From an uncultured Aquimarina sp. (GTDB lineage: Bacteria > Bacteroidota > Bacteroidia > Flavobacteriales > Flavobacteriaceae), in assembly GCA_947496355.1 (NCBI GenBank), contig CANMCO010000004.1, forward strand, positions 124,001 to 188,000: a stretch of DNA of 64,000 nt, given 5' to 3'. The notes below the pieces were generated by a model. The model did no database searches and had not been told where the DNA came from. It saw only the letters and a list, made by a program, of their open reading frames with translations. Numbering within the stretch: position 1 is the first letter of the stretch; each line of letters opens with the position of its first letter. This document shows positions 36,595 to 44,903 of this stretch, one piece after another. The translations under genes were made by a program, and so were the position numbers.

Positions 36595-37023
36595 TTACCT
36601 TTTAGAATATAACTCTATGGTCGAATAGCTAAAATACTTATCTACAATATCGCATACCACTTTTTTTGTTAGCATCTTCTCATTAAACTCCCTTATTTCA
36701 GGAATACTTTCTGCTAATTTCTTTTCTTCATGGTTAAGCTCTGCACCTACCATCAAAATAATAATTGATCCTTTATACTCTTCCTTTAATTTTTGATACT
36801 CTGCTATAAACTCCCAGCCATTCATTACAGGCATGTTGATATCTAAGAATATCACTTCTGGTACAGATTCAGATTGAAGGTATTCCAACGCTTCTAAACC
36901 ATTTTTTGCAATGACAATATTTTCCGAAACATTAGTACGCTCAATGATCATTTTATTGAAAAAATTTGTAGATTGACTATCATCAACCAACAATACTTTT
37001 TTTAATTTATTTTCCATTGACAT
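36595..37023 (-). CDS. Single-domain response regulator with altered switch residues
   Basis: This 142-residue protein is one receiver domain. It has the acidic pocket LLVDDSQ and the phosphoacceptor Asp in FLDINMP. The usual Ser/Thr after beta strand 4 is not found (ILMVGAEL), and the usual KP is replaced by EKML. It may therefore signal by an altered conformational switch. It has no output domain, so it should act by phosphotransfer or protein contact. It lies upstream of the TonB/kinase operon and downstream of a second, canonical receiver. The start may be 37023 or 37017. Confidence 0.88.
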   Translation of the reverse strand: MSMENKLKKVLLVDDSQSTNFFNKMIIERTNVSENIVIAKNGLEALEYLQSESVPEVIFLDINMPVMNGWEFIAEYQKLKEEYKGSIIILMVGAELNHEEKKLAESIPEIREFNEKMLTKKVVCDIVDKYFSYSTIELYSKR

Positions 37024-37469
37024 GTGTTTAAAAAAGCTTGTTCACTTAATGTTAGGTTTGTAAAATCATAATCGAATAATTGTTAATCATCCAATCACAG
37101 GGGGTATTTTCTATTTGCTAAAAAAACTAAACTACAAATGACTTTCCCCTAAAAGAAAAAAACCTATCACTATTATTCGACAAAGAACCAAAAAACCCTA
37201 CAAAAAGCACTTATTTAATTCAATAATCTTTGCAAAGTTATACACTAAAAAAAAAATTACAATAAAACCTCAATACAACTAACGTAAAAATAGTAAAAAA
37301 ACTAAGGCAAAAGCGTAATTCACTCATATAGAACGTAATAAAACCCCAAAATATTATATCTATTTTAAATACATCTTCTCAAAATCTAATTATCTGTAAG
37401 CAGAAAAGGCAAGAATTATAAATATCCTAGATCTTAAACTTTACCTAATATTGTGGCGCAGTCTTTTTC
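37024..37469. other. AT-rich gene-free region between two receiver genes
   Basis: No gene is seen in these 446 bases. It is very AT-rich, with an A-run near 37250. The only regulatory match is a minus-strand promoter-like pair at 37233-37262, which would drive the downstream response regulator. Confidence 0.5.
37233..37262 (-). promoter_or_regulatory. Possible promoter of the downstream response regulator
   Basis: On the minus strand TTG (37260-37262) is 19 bases before TAACTTTG (37233-37240), an exact TAnnTTTG box. The leader to the start codon at 37023 would be about 200 bases. Confidence 0.45.
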
Positions 37470-37886
37470 CTAAACGGTAACAGGAAAATGATCTCTTAAT
37501 ACATTATCTAATAAATTTAAAGATAACGGCTTATTAATAAAATCATCTACAGAATGGTTTTTTGCAGACTCTCTCACATCATCCGGATTAGAAGATGTAG
37601 ACAATAAAATCACCTTAATCCCTTCAGTTAATCTTTGATCAAGTTTAGAGAATTCTATTAAAAACTCCCAACCATTCATTGCAGGCATATTAATATCTAA
37701 AAAAATAAGGTCAGGCTTTGTCGCTGCATTGTTTTCTACAGCATTAAGATATTCGAGAGCTGCTAAACCACTTTGAACAGTATAAACCTGCTGAAAGCCT
37801 TCATGTTTGGTAACAACTCTTTCGTTAAAGAAATTTGTGGCCTTATCATCATCTATTAATAAGACACAATTAACCAATTTACTCAT
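37470..37886 (-). CDS. Single-domain response regulator
   Basis: This 138-residue receiver domain starts at ATG 37886 (MSKLVNCVLLIDDD). A longer frame to 37937 begins at the predicted transcript start of the -7 box at 37940-37947, so it is unlikely. All switch residues are present: LLIDDDK, phosphoacceptor Asp in FLDINMP, LLSTSSN with Ser, and NKPLS with Lys. It is a partner for a histidine kinase, possibly the YfiR-domain kinase about 4 kb downstream. It resembles the next receiver in layout (NFFNE, GLAALEYL, NMPAMNGWEF), so the two probably arose by duplication. Confidence 0.9.
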   Translation of the reverse strand: MSKLVNCVLLIDDDKATNFFNERVVTKHEGFQQVYTVQSGLAALEYLNAVENNAATKPDLIFLDINMPAMNGWEFLIEFSKLDQRLTEGIKVILLSTSSNPDDVRESAKNHSVDDFINKPLSLNLLDNVLRDHFPVTV

Positions 37887-37939
37887 AAGACGATTCCAAT
37901 TACCTTCTAAAGGAAATAAACTTATTTGACTTTTCATAA

Positions 37940-37947
37940 CAAAACTA
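37940..37947 (-). promoter_or_regulatory. -7 box upstream of response regulator
   Basis: The minus strand reads TAGTTTTG, an exact TAnnTTTG box. Transcription would start near 37933, which places the longer possible start codon at 37937 outside the transcript and supports ATG 37886. No clear TTTG box is seen upstream. Confidence 0.4.
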
Positions 37948-38173
37948 AATTTAATAGATTAGTTTTCGTTTAAAAACATATATTTTACGGTAAAATGTAT
38001 GCACATGCATAATAAATTATATGCTTTAACAAAGTAGTATCTTATTAAAAAAAACATCTCATTTGTGTTACAAAATATAGTTTTGACAGTCTTATACTAT
38101 AGACTATATAAAAATAAATGTAATTTTGAAATAAATCAGATTATCATTTGTTTGAAATTTCTGTAAGGGATAT

Positions 38174-39361
38174 ATGCTAGAAAAAACAAAAAACAAGTAT
38201 TCGGTTACTTCATTACGCTATGATTATTACAATCACAGTAGTGATATCCCTTCTAAAGATTGGGAAACAGTAAACAAGAATAATACTTTTCTTTCACTAG
38301 AATACTTAAAAATCCTGGAAGACACACTTTCTGAAACCATAAAATTTAGATATATCTTATTTTATGATAATGAAATGCCTGTAGCATTAGCTGGCGCACA
38401 ACTCATTAAATTTAATTCTGCGCAGTTAAAATTTCAAGAGTTTCCATGTAAAATTAGTGATACTATAAAGAATACGTTTTTCAAAAATCTAGATGTAAAA
38501 GTACTCGTTTGTGGTAATTTGTTTTCTTGTGGTGAGCATGGTTTTTTATACAATTCGGATCACCTTAACGCAAAAGAAGCTTTTGAAAATTTATCAAATG
38601 CTTTGCATGAAATTCGAAAATCTGAAAATTCGGATAAACCATCTTTTATCCTTCTTAAAGAATTCTGGCCACATTCATTTGATAATAGTGATTATATTAA
38701 AGAGCATGATTTTAGAGAGTTTAAGATAGACGTTAATATGGTACTAAATATTCATCCAGAGTGGAATACTTTTGACGATTACCTTGCAAGCATGCGCACA
38801 AAATTTAGGACCAGAACTAAAAAGGTTTTTAAGAAATCCAAAAATATTATTGTCAAAGACCTTACTCAGAAAGATATAGATACATTTCAGAATGAGATTA
38901 ATACATTGTATTTATCGGTAATTGAAAAAGCTGATTTTAAAATCGGTAAGCTAAATGCACTAACCTTTAAAAACCTTAAAGAATCTCTAAATGATAAATT
39001 TATTTTTAAAGGATATTTCCTGGATCAAAGATTAGTAGGTTTTACCACATCTTTTGTTCTAGACCATGTGGTTGATGCCAATCACATAGGTATTGATTAT
39101 AACTATAATGAAGATCATGCTATTTATCAAAAAATGTTGTATGATTATGTTGATCTTGCCATTTCAAAAAATGCAAGTGAACTTAGATTAGGGAGAACGG
39201 CAGAGATTATAAAAAGCTGTGTTGGGGCTAAGCCTGTAGAAATGAAATTGTATGTGCGTCATGGTAATTCGATTTCAAACACACTTCTAAAACCCTTAAT
39301 TGAACTTATTTCACCTAGTGAGTATGAAGTTCGAAACCCTTTTAAACTTCAATTAGATTAA
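38174..39361 (+). CDS. GNAT-fold acetyltransferase-like protein
   Basis: This 395-residue cytosolic protein resembles the BioF2/FemAB-like acyltransferases of the GNAT superfamily. It has a first domain with WETVNKNNTFLSLEYL, a central MRTKFRTRTKKVFKKSKN segment, and a second GNAT-like half with FKGYFLDQRLVGFTTSFV and DYNYNEDHAIYQKMLYDYVD. Family members transfer acyl or aminoacyl groups. The substrate is unknown. The gene is 8 bases before the YdjM-type hydrolase, so the two are likely co-transcribed. A -7-like TAGTTTTG lies at 38078-38085. Confidence 0.75.
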   Translation: MLEKTKNKYSVTSLRYDYYNHSSDIPSKDWETVNKNNTFLSLEYLKILEDTLSETIKFRYILFYDNEMPVALAGAQLIKFNSAQLKFQEFPCKISDTIKNTFFKNLDVKVLVCGNLFSCGEHGFLYNSDHLNAKEAFENLSNALHEIRKSENSDKPSFILLKEFWPHSFDNSDYIKEHDFREFKIDVNMVLNIHPEWNTFDDYLASMRTKFRTRTKKVFKKSKNIIVKDLTQKDIDTFQNEINTLYLSVIEKADFKIGKLNALTFKNLKESLNDKFIFKGYFLDQRLVGFTTSFVLDHVVDANHIGIDYNYNEDHAIYQKMLYDYVDLAISKNASELRLGRTAEIIKSCVGAKPVEMKLYVRHGNSISNTLLKPLIELISPSEYEVRNPFKLQLD

Positions 39362-39369
39362 ATTATCAC

Positions 39370-40383
39370 ATGGATTCATTGACTCAAATAGTTTTGGGTG
39401 CAGCAGTAGGAGAAGCTGTACTAGGAAGAAAGGTTGGCAATAAAGCTATACTTTGGGGTGCAATCGCAGGGACAATACCGGATTTAGATGTACTATCAAA
39501 GCTTTTTGTAGATAACGTAACTGCTAATGAATTACATCGTGGATTCTCTCATTCAATATTATTTAGTATTCTTGCTGCTCCCATATTTGGATGGTTAATA
39601 GCCAAACTGTATAAGAATAAAGAAGCCGATTGGAAAGACTGGAGTAAATTAATGTTCGTTGGATTATTTACGCATCCTATTTTAGATGCTTTTACTACCT
39701 GGGGAACGCAGTTGTTTTGGCCATTTGATTATAGGGTAGCCATCAATAATATTTTTGTTGTCGATCCTTTATATACCGTACCATTTTTGATTTTCGTAAT
39801 CATGGCAATGTTTTATAAACGTACACATCATAAAAGAAGAAAATTCAATAACCTGGGATTGTATATAAGCAGTTGTTATATGATCATTACCTTGGTGCTA
39901 CAGCAAACGGCAAGGGCTAATTTTTCGACTAATCTAGAAAATCAGCATATTAAATATAATGAAATACAAACACGTCCTACCCCATTAAATAGTATCTTAT
40001 GGACAGCCAATATAGAGACCGATAGTTCATTTCTTATTGGTTACTACTCATTATTAGACGAAGATGATATTATTGATTTTTCTGAATTCCCTAAGAATCA
40101 TAATTTATTAGGCGATATGAAAAATGCCCCCCTGATCCTAAGGTTAATTAAACTTTCTGAAGGATGGTATACCATTGAAAAGGTTGGTGATAGTGTATAT
40201 TTTAACGATCTAAGATTTGGAACATTAGGCATTGGTGATCAAGCAAAACGTTTTGTATTTAGTTATGAATTGTATTATGACAAAAATGGAGAATTAATGG
40301 CTAAAGAAAGAGAAAGAGATATGGGTAAAGCATCACCTCTACTCAAAAAATTATTCAATCGTGTGTTAGGAAATAAATCATAA
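39370..40383 (+). CDS. YdjM-type membrane-bound metal-dependent hydrolase
   Basis: This 337-residue inner-membrane protein opens with MDSLTQIVLGAAVGEAVLGRK, followed by GTIPDLDVL and HRGFSHSI, the conserved metal-site pattern of the YdjM/DUF457 family. Four to five membrane helices lie in the first 185 residues and a soluble C-terminal part follows. These proteins are annotated as membrane hydrolases, with one member linked to the SOS response in E. coli; the substrate is unknown. It follows the acyltransferase-like gene by 8 bases and is closed by a strong terminator. Confidence 0.85.
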   Translation: MDSLTQIVLGAAVGEAVLGRKVGNKAILWGAIAGTIPDLDVLSKLFVDNVTANELHRGFSHSILFSILAAPIFGWLIAKLYKNKEADWKDWSKLMFVGLFTHPILDAFTTWGTQLFWPFDYRVAINNIFVVDPLYTVPFLIFVIMAMFYKRTHHKRRKFNNLGLYISSCYMIITLVLQQTARANFSTNLENQHIKYNEIQTRPTPLNSILWTANIETDSSFLIGYYSLLDEDDIIDFSEFPKNHNLLGDMKNAPLILRLIKLSEGWYTIEKVGDSVYFNDLRFGTLGIGDQAKRFVFSYELYYDKNGELMAKERERDMGKASPLLKKLFNRVLGNKS

Positions 40384-40386
40384 AAA

Positions 40387-40408
40387 AGAGGGACAATAAT
40401 GTCCCTCT
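40387..40408. terminator. Bidirectional terminator
   Basis: AGAGGGACA, an ATAA loop and TGTCCCTCT form a perfect 9-base stem with an A-run before it and a T-rich tail after it. It sits between the convergent YdjM-type and DUF1761 genes and can serve both. Confidence 0.85.
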
Positions 40409-40433
40409 GCTTTTATATAAAAAATGATCTGTC

Positions 40434-40934
40434 CTATACAAAATGACAAATTACCCCACCCATAAGTGCTAGGCAAACTGTCCAATATCCTACATTTACA
40501 GCTATATACTTAAATCCTTTTCTTTCAAATAAAGCATTGGTTCCTAAAATCGGTAAAACCAGAAATAGTCCAGTGATTGTTCCATGTAAGACTCCATGTT
40601 TGAAAGTTCTAAAATTATCACCATATTTTGTCATATAATCCTGAGCATATTGATAGACTTCTGAACCGGCCTCATTTAAACCTGGTTCACCAAAAATACT
40701 TGAAAAAAACCCATATTGATGAATTACTATCCCAGAAAGCATACTTGCCAAGAAAAAACTAAATACATAACATAAAACAAAAATGAGGACCATATTACCT
40801 CCTTTTAGATCTTCTTCTGTAAATCCACAAGCATTCATCCATGCCGTCCCAAAAACCTTTGGATTATACCATATAAAACCTAAAACTGTAGGTATTAGTG
40901 CGGCCAGTGCGGTAATCAAAAAATTAAATTCCAT
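40434..40934 (-). CDS. DUF1761 membrane protein
   Basis: This 166-residue protein starts at ATG 40934 (MEFNFLITALAALIPT); a longer frame adds 21 non-conserved residues. It has four membrane helices with the DUF1761 pattern GFIWYNPKVFGTAWMNACGF near the start and HGVLHGTITGLFLVLPI later. Its function is not known. It is 56 bases downstream of the LysE-type exporter on the same strand. Confidence 0.85.
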   Translation of the reverse strand: MEFNFLITALAALIPTVLGFIWYNPKVFGTAWMNACGFTEEDLKGGNMVLIFVLCYVFSFFLASMLSGIVIHQYGFFSSIFGEPGLNEAGSEVYQYAQDYMTKYGDNFRTFKHGVLHGTITGLFLVLPILGTNALFERKGFKYIAVNVGYWTVCLALMGGVICHFV

Positions 40935-40990
40935 ATTGATTAGTATTAAAAGTTGTTTCTCAAATATAGGTAAAAACAATTTTATCGGTT

Positions 40991-41590
40991 TTACCACACC
41001 AGATACAACAATCGAATAGAAAATAATATAAGTAAAACTCCTGTTGCTTTAAAAAAAACAGAAAGACGCTCTGGCGATATAAACCTCTTGACTTTCTTTG
41101 ACAAAAAAACTTTAAGCAAATCTGTTGTCAATATCCCCGATAGAACAGCTGTAAGAAATAGTAATAATGATTCACCTGTATCGTACTTATGTTGCCCATA
41201 ATTGTATACACCAATCCATACTACAAAAACAAATGGATTAAAAAAATTAACACTAAAACCCTTTAAAAAGAAAGCTCCCAGACCTTTGGAATCAATGGAG
41301 GTTTTTGAAGTAATTATGGCTTTCTTAATCAAATAATTAATCCCTAAACCAAAGATTATTGCACTACCAATAACACCAATCCAGAACTGATTTTGTTCAA
41401 GACCTATGAATGAGGAAAGTCCATAATAACAAAGTGCTACATAAACAATATCGCTAAAAATTATTCCCAGAGCAACTGCTACACCTGCTTTAGAGCCTGA
41501 TTGGAAACTACAATTCAATAGTAAAAAAAAGACAGGACCTATAAAAATAACCATCCCTAACCCTATAACGAAACCTTCTATAAATGACAT
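40991..41590 (-). CDS. LysE-type amino-acid exporter family protein
   Basis: This 199-residue protein starts at ATG 41590 (MSFIEGFVIGLGMV), which begins at the first membrane helix of the family; the frame is open for another 29 residues upstream without typical sequence. Six hydrophobic segments and the N-terminal GPVFFLLL and GLGINYLIKK pattern fit the LysE/RhtB family, which exports amino acids or related solutes. The substrate is unknown. It is divergent from the CNMP-CBS-DUF294 gene, with a 103-base gap. Confidence 0.85.
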   Translation of the reverse strand: MSFIEGFVIGLGMVIFIGPVFFLLLNCSFQSGSKAGVAVALGIIFSDIVYVALCYYGLSSFIGLEQNQFWIGVIGSAIIFGLGINYLIKKAIITSKTSIDSKGLGAFFLKGFSVNFFNPFVFVVWIGVYNYGQHKYDTGESLLLFLTAVLSGILTTDLLKVFLSKKVKRFISPERLSVFFKATGVLLILFSIRLLYLVW

Positions 41591-41693
41591 GACTACCGTT
41601 ACTTGTATTAAACAGCTGTAAATATAGAGTAAATACCCATAAAATGTGATAAATCTCATTCTATCACCGTTCCTCATTTTCTAAATTAGTCTT

Positions 41694-43607
41694 ATGAAAA
41701 ACACAATATCAGAACGAATCTTTGATTTCCTAAAAAACTTCCCTCCTTTTCATGTTCTTTCAGAAGAACAACTATATACTATTTCAAAAAGTGTAAAGGT
41801 TGTGTATTTACAAAAGGATAAATACATATTTAAATCAAATGAAAAAATTCATAACCATTTTTATGTTGTAAAAGATGGTGCTATTGGAATTTTTAAAGAA
41901 GACAATGGTGTATTAGTAGATGAGTGTGATGAAGGAGATATTTTTGGATTACGAGCCCTAATCAGAAAAGGAAACTATACCCTAAGTGCAAAAGCCATAG
42001 AAGAAAGTATACTATATAGTATTTCTTCAGAATTACTCGAAGGAATTATCAATACCAATGCACAAGCCAATAAATTCTTATTATCCAGTTTTGTTGCTAA
42101 TACCCAAGACTCATATTCAGGTGAAAATAAAATCTCTGTATTTGGCAAGCTGGAAAATCTTAAAAAAAATGAATCTAATTTTACCGAAGTACAGTCTGCT
42201 AAATATTCAAAACATCCTATTACGTGTTCCCCTAGTGTATCTATAAAAGAGGCTGCACAAACAATGAGTGCGAAAAAAGTAGGTTCTATTGTCATCACAA
42301 ATCAGAATAAACCTATTGGTATAGTAACCGATAAAGATCTCAGAACAAAAATCGCAACAGGTCAGTTTTCTATCGAAGACAATGTACAATCAATTATGTC
42401 TTCTCCTGTGATTACGTATCCAGAAAACATTACTGTCGCTGAAGCACAAATAGCCATGCTACAGCATAGAATTACCCACTTGTGTATCACCAAAGACGGA
42501 ACCCATGATTCTGATCTTGTTGGTATTTTGTCCGAACATGATATTGTGGTTATTCATGGTAATAATCCTTCAGTTCTCATTAAAGAGGTAAAACGCGCAA
42601 AAAGCGCTATAGCCTTGCAATATATTAGTTCCAAAGCACAGCAATTGCTAAAAGGATATATCAAACAGAACATCCCTATTGACTTTATTTCTAAGGTTAT
42701 CTCTGCAATTACGATGGCAATTACTCAAAAATCCATTTCACTTGCCTTGGAAGAGATGAATGCTCCACCTCCAGTTAACTTTAGTTGGCTTGCTATTGGT
42801 AGTCAAGGCAGAAAGGAACAGCTATTACTTACAGACCAAGATAATGCCTTAGTTTTCGAAAATATTCCTTCGGGAGACCCTTATAAAACAAAAACTTATT
42901 TCCTAGAGCTATCACAAAAAATAACTGAAAAATTAAACATTGTTGGTTATGAACTGTGCCCTGCAAATATGATGGCTAGCAATCCGCAATGGTGCTTGTC
43001 TCTAGAAGAATGGAAACAACAGTTCAATAATTGGATCACAAAGCCCGATGAAGATAAAATCATGCTATGTACTATTTTTTTTGATTATGATATAGTATAC
43101 GGGGATGAGCAACTAGTAGATAAAATGTCTCAAAGCATTTTTAAGTCCATAAACAGGTATGAAATCTTCCTAAATTTTTTAGGCCTAAATGCTTTAAAAA
43201 ACCCACCGCCTCTTAGTTTTTTTAGGCAATTTCTTGTCGAGCAAAGTGGCGAACACAAGGATCAGTTTGATATAAAAGCAAGGGCATTAATGCCATTAGT
43301 AGATGCTGCACGATTGCTTATCTTATCGCATAATATCAAATCTTTTAATAATACAATATTACGTTTTGAAAAACTGGCTCACTTAGAACCACAAAACAAA
43401 GATTTATATCTTTTATGTATTGATGCTTTCAAAACTCTTTTGCATTTTAGAACACAATATGGTTTACGTAATAATGATTCAGGGCGGTTTATTAACCTAA
43501 AGTCACTTAGCAAGGCAGACAGGTTAAAACTTAAAAGATGTTTTAAACCCATAAAAGAAATCCAGGAGCTTATACGAATACGTTTTAATTTATCTCAAAT
43601 GCTTTAG
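41694..43607 (+). CDS. Cyclic-nucleotide-binding/CBS/DUF294 nucleotidyltransferase-like protein
   Basis: This 637-residue cytosolic protein has a cyclic-nucleotide-binding-type domain (about 10-130), two CBS domains (about 170-290: GSIVITNQNKPIGIVTDKD) and a DUF294 nucleotidyltransferase domain with GSQGRKEQLLLTDQDNAL near residue 370, followed by its helical partner domain. The architecture is that of a sensor for adenine nucleotides controlling a GlnD-like transferase; the target is unknown. In related flavobacteria this gene and the exonuclease after it often sit near acetyl-CoA synthetase. Here acs lies about 17 kb away. The next gene begins 2 bases after its stop. Confidence 0.9.
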   Translation: MKNTISERIFDFLKNFPPFHVLSEEQLYTISKSVKVVYLQKDKYIFKSNEKIHNHFYVVKDGAIGIFKEDNGVLVDECDEGDIFGLRALIRKGNYTLSAKAIEESILYSISSELLEGIINTNAQANKFLLSSFVANTQDSYSGENKISVFGKLENLKKNESNFTEVQSAKYSKHPITCSPSVSIKEAAQTMSAKKVGSIVITNQNKPIGIVTDKDLRTKIATGQFSIEDNVQSIMSSPVITYPENITVAEAQIAMLQHRITHLCITKDGTHDSDLVGILSEHDIVVIHGNNPSVLIKEVKRAKSAIALQYISSKAQQLLKGYIKQNIPIDFISKVISAITMAITQKSISLALEEMNAPPPVNFSWLAIGSQGRKEQLLLTDQDNALVFENIPSGDPYKTKTYFLELSQKITEKLNIVGYELCPANMMASNPQWCLSLEEWKQQFNNWITKPDEDKIMLCTIFFDYDIVYGDEQLVDKMSQSIFKSINRYEIFLNFLGLNALKNPPPLSFFRQFLVEQSGEHKDQFDIKARALMPLVDAARLLILSHNIKSFNNTILRFEKLAHLEPQNKDLYLLCIDAFKTLLHFRTQYGLRNNDSGRFINLKSLSKADRLKLKRCFKPIKEIQELIRIRFNLSQML

Positions 43608-43609
43608 TA

Positions 43610-44278
43610 ATGTTTAACTGGTTACAACATAAAAACTACCCAAGTTTCTGGAATGCTTATCTAAGTCACTTTAAAGCAAAGAAAAAAATGGAATTGGCTA
43701 TGGCCCGCTTTGTCATATTCGATACAGAAACTACGGGGTTAACCATAAAAGAAGATCGTATTTTGTCTATAGGAGCAATATCGGTTACTGGCAATACTAT
43801 GGACGTAGCAGATAGCTTAGAGCTATATATAAAACAGGATAGATTTAATCCTAAAACAGCAGAAATACATGGTATTCTAAAAGATGGAAACATCAAAAAA
43901 GTCGATGAATCTGAAGCCATTATTCAATTTTTGAACCATATAAAAGATTCAATATTAGTAGCGCATCACGCCACTTTTGATGTTGCTATGGTAAACGAAA
44001 ATCTAAAACGAATGGGGTTACCCAAACTAAAAAATAAAGTACTAGATACTGGTATCTTATTTAAAAAAACAAACCTTTGCCTTAATAGAGATAAACTATA
44101 CACTCTTGATGAATTATGTGATGTATTTCATCTGAAAAAACATGATAGACACACAGCATCTGGAGATGCCTATATCACAGCGATTGTCTTTATGAAAATT
44201 ATAGCTTCCATAACCGAAGCCAGAAAAATCTCTATCCAAGATTTGTTTTTCAATTCTAACAGAAGAGGACTTTTATAG
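43610..44278 (+). CDS. DnaQ-like 3'-5' exonuclease
   Basis: This 222-residue protein belongs to the DEDDh exonuclease family: FDTETTGL (Asp, Glu) near residue 34, VAHHATFD (Asp) near 117, and HDRHTASGDA (His, Asp) near 180. Family members proofread or degrade DNA or RNA from the 3' end. It lacks the polymerase-binding tail, so it is a stand-alone exonuclease. It is co-transcribed with the CNMP-CBS-DUF294 gene (2-base gap), an arrangement seen in many Bacteroidota. The exact substrate is unknown. Confidence 0.88.
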   Translation: MFNWLQHKNYPSFWNAYLSHFKAKKKMELAMARFVIFDTETTGLTIKEDRILSIGAISVTGNTMDVADSLELYIKQDRFNPKTAEIHGILKDGNIKKVDESEAIIQFLNHIKDSILVAHHATFDVAMVNENLKRMGLPKLKNKVLDTGILFKKTNLCLNRDKLYTLDELCDVFHLKKHDRHTASGDAYITAIVFMKIIASITEARKISIQDLFFNSNRRGLL

Positions 44279-44370
44279 AATACTCAATAAATTCACAAGA
44301 AATTCACATTTGTGCTAAGAAATGGTTCTTTTTAATACCTATATTTACACCATTCATAAAATCTTTTCGC

Positions 44371-44853
44371 ATGAGTACATACAAAGTCACGGTAAACAAA
44401 ACTCAAGAATTTGATCTTACCGATGAAGATGTTTCAAAAATTGATGCATTACAAACTTCAGAAACACAATATCACTTACTTCAGGATGACAAATCGTATC
44501 ACACAGAGATCATACAAACAGATTTCAATGCTAAAAATTATACGGTTAAGGTAAATAATAACACCTATCAGATTTCAATTGCCGATGCATTGGATTTACA
44601 AATCGCTGCTATGGGTTTTTCTGTTGGGTCTTCAAAACAAGTAAATGCCATTAAGGCTCCTATGCCTGGATTACTTTTGGATATACAGGTAACAGTTGAT
44701 CAAGAAGTAAAAGAAGATGATCCTTTGTTTATTTTAGAAGCCATGAAAATGGAAAACGTTATTCTATCGCCAAGAGATGGTATAATCAAATCTATCTCTG
44801 CTAACAAAGGAGATGCTGTAGATAAAGGACAATTATTAATTGAATTTGCCTAA
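44371..44853 (+). CDS. Biotin carboxyl carrier protein of acyl-CoA carboxylase
   Basis: This 160-residue protein ends in a biotinyl domain with the attachment motif EAMKMEN near residue 125 and a hinge region before it. Biotin on the Lys is carboxylated by the next gene product and the carboxyl group is passed to an acyl-CoA by the third. The N-terminal half is the structured region seen in propionyl/acetyl-CoA carboxylase carriers of Bacteroidota. It starts the three-gene operon; the gap to the carboxylase is 50 bases. Confidence 0.92.
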   Translation: MSTYKVTVNKTQEFDLTDEDVSKIDALQTSETQYHLLQDDKSYHTEIIQTDFNAKNYTVKVNNNTYQISIADALDLQIAAMGFSVGSSKQVNAIKAPMPGLLLDIQVTVDQEVKEDDPLFILEAMKMENVILSPRDGIIKSISANKGDAVDKGQLLIEFA

Positions 44854-44903
44854 CTCATAAAAGGGCATTTAAATAGGACAAGCCTGTTCTAATTAATTAT
44901 CAT

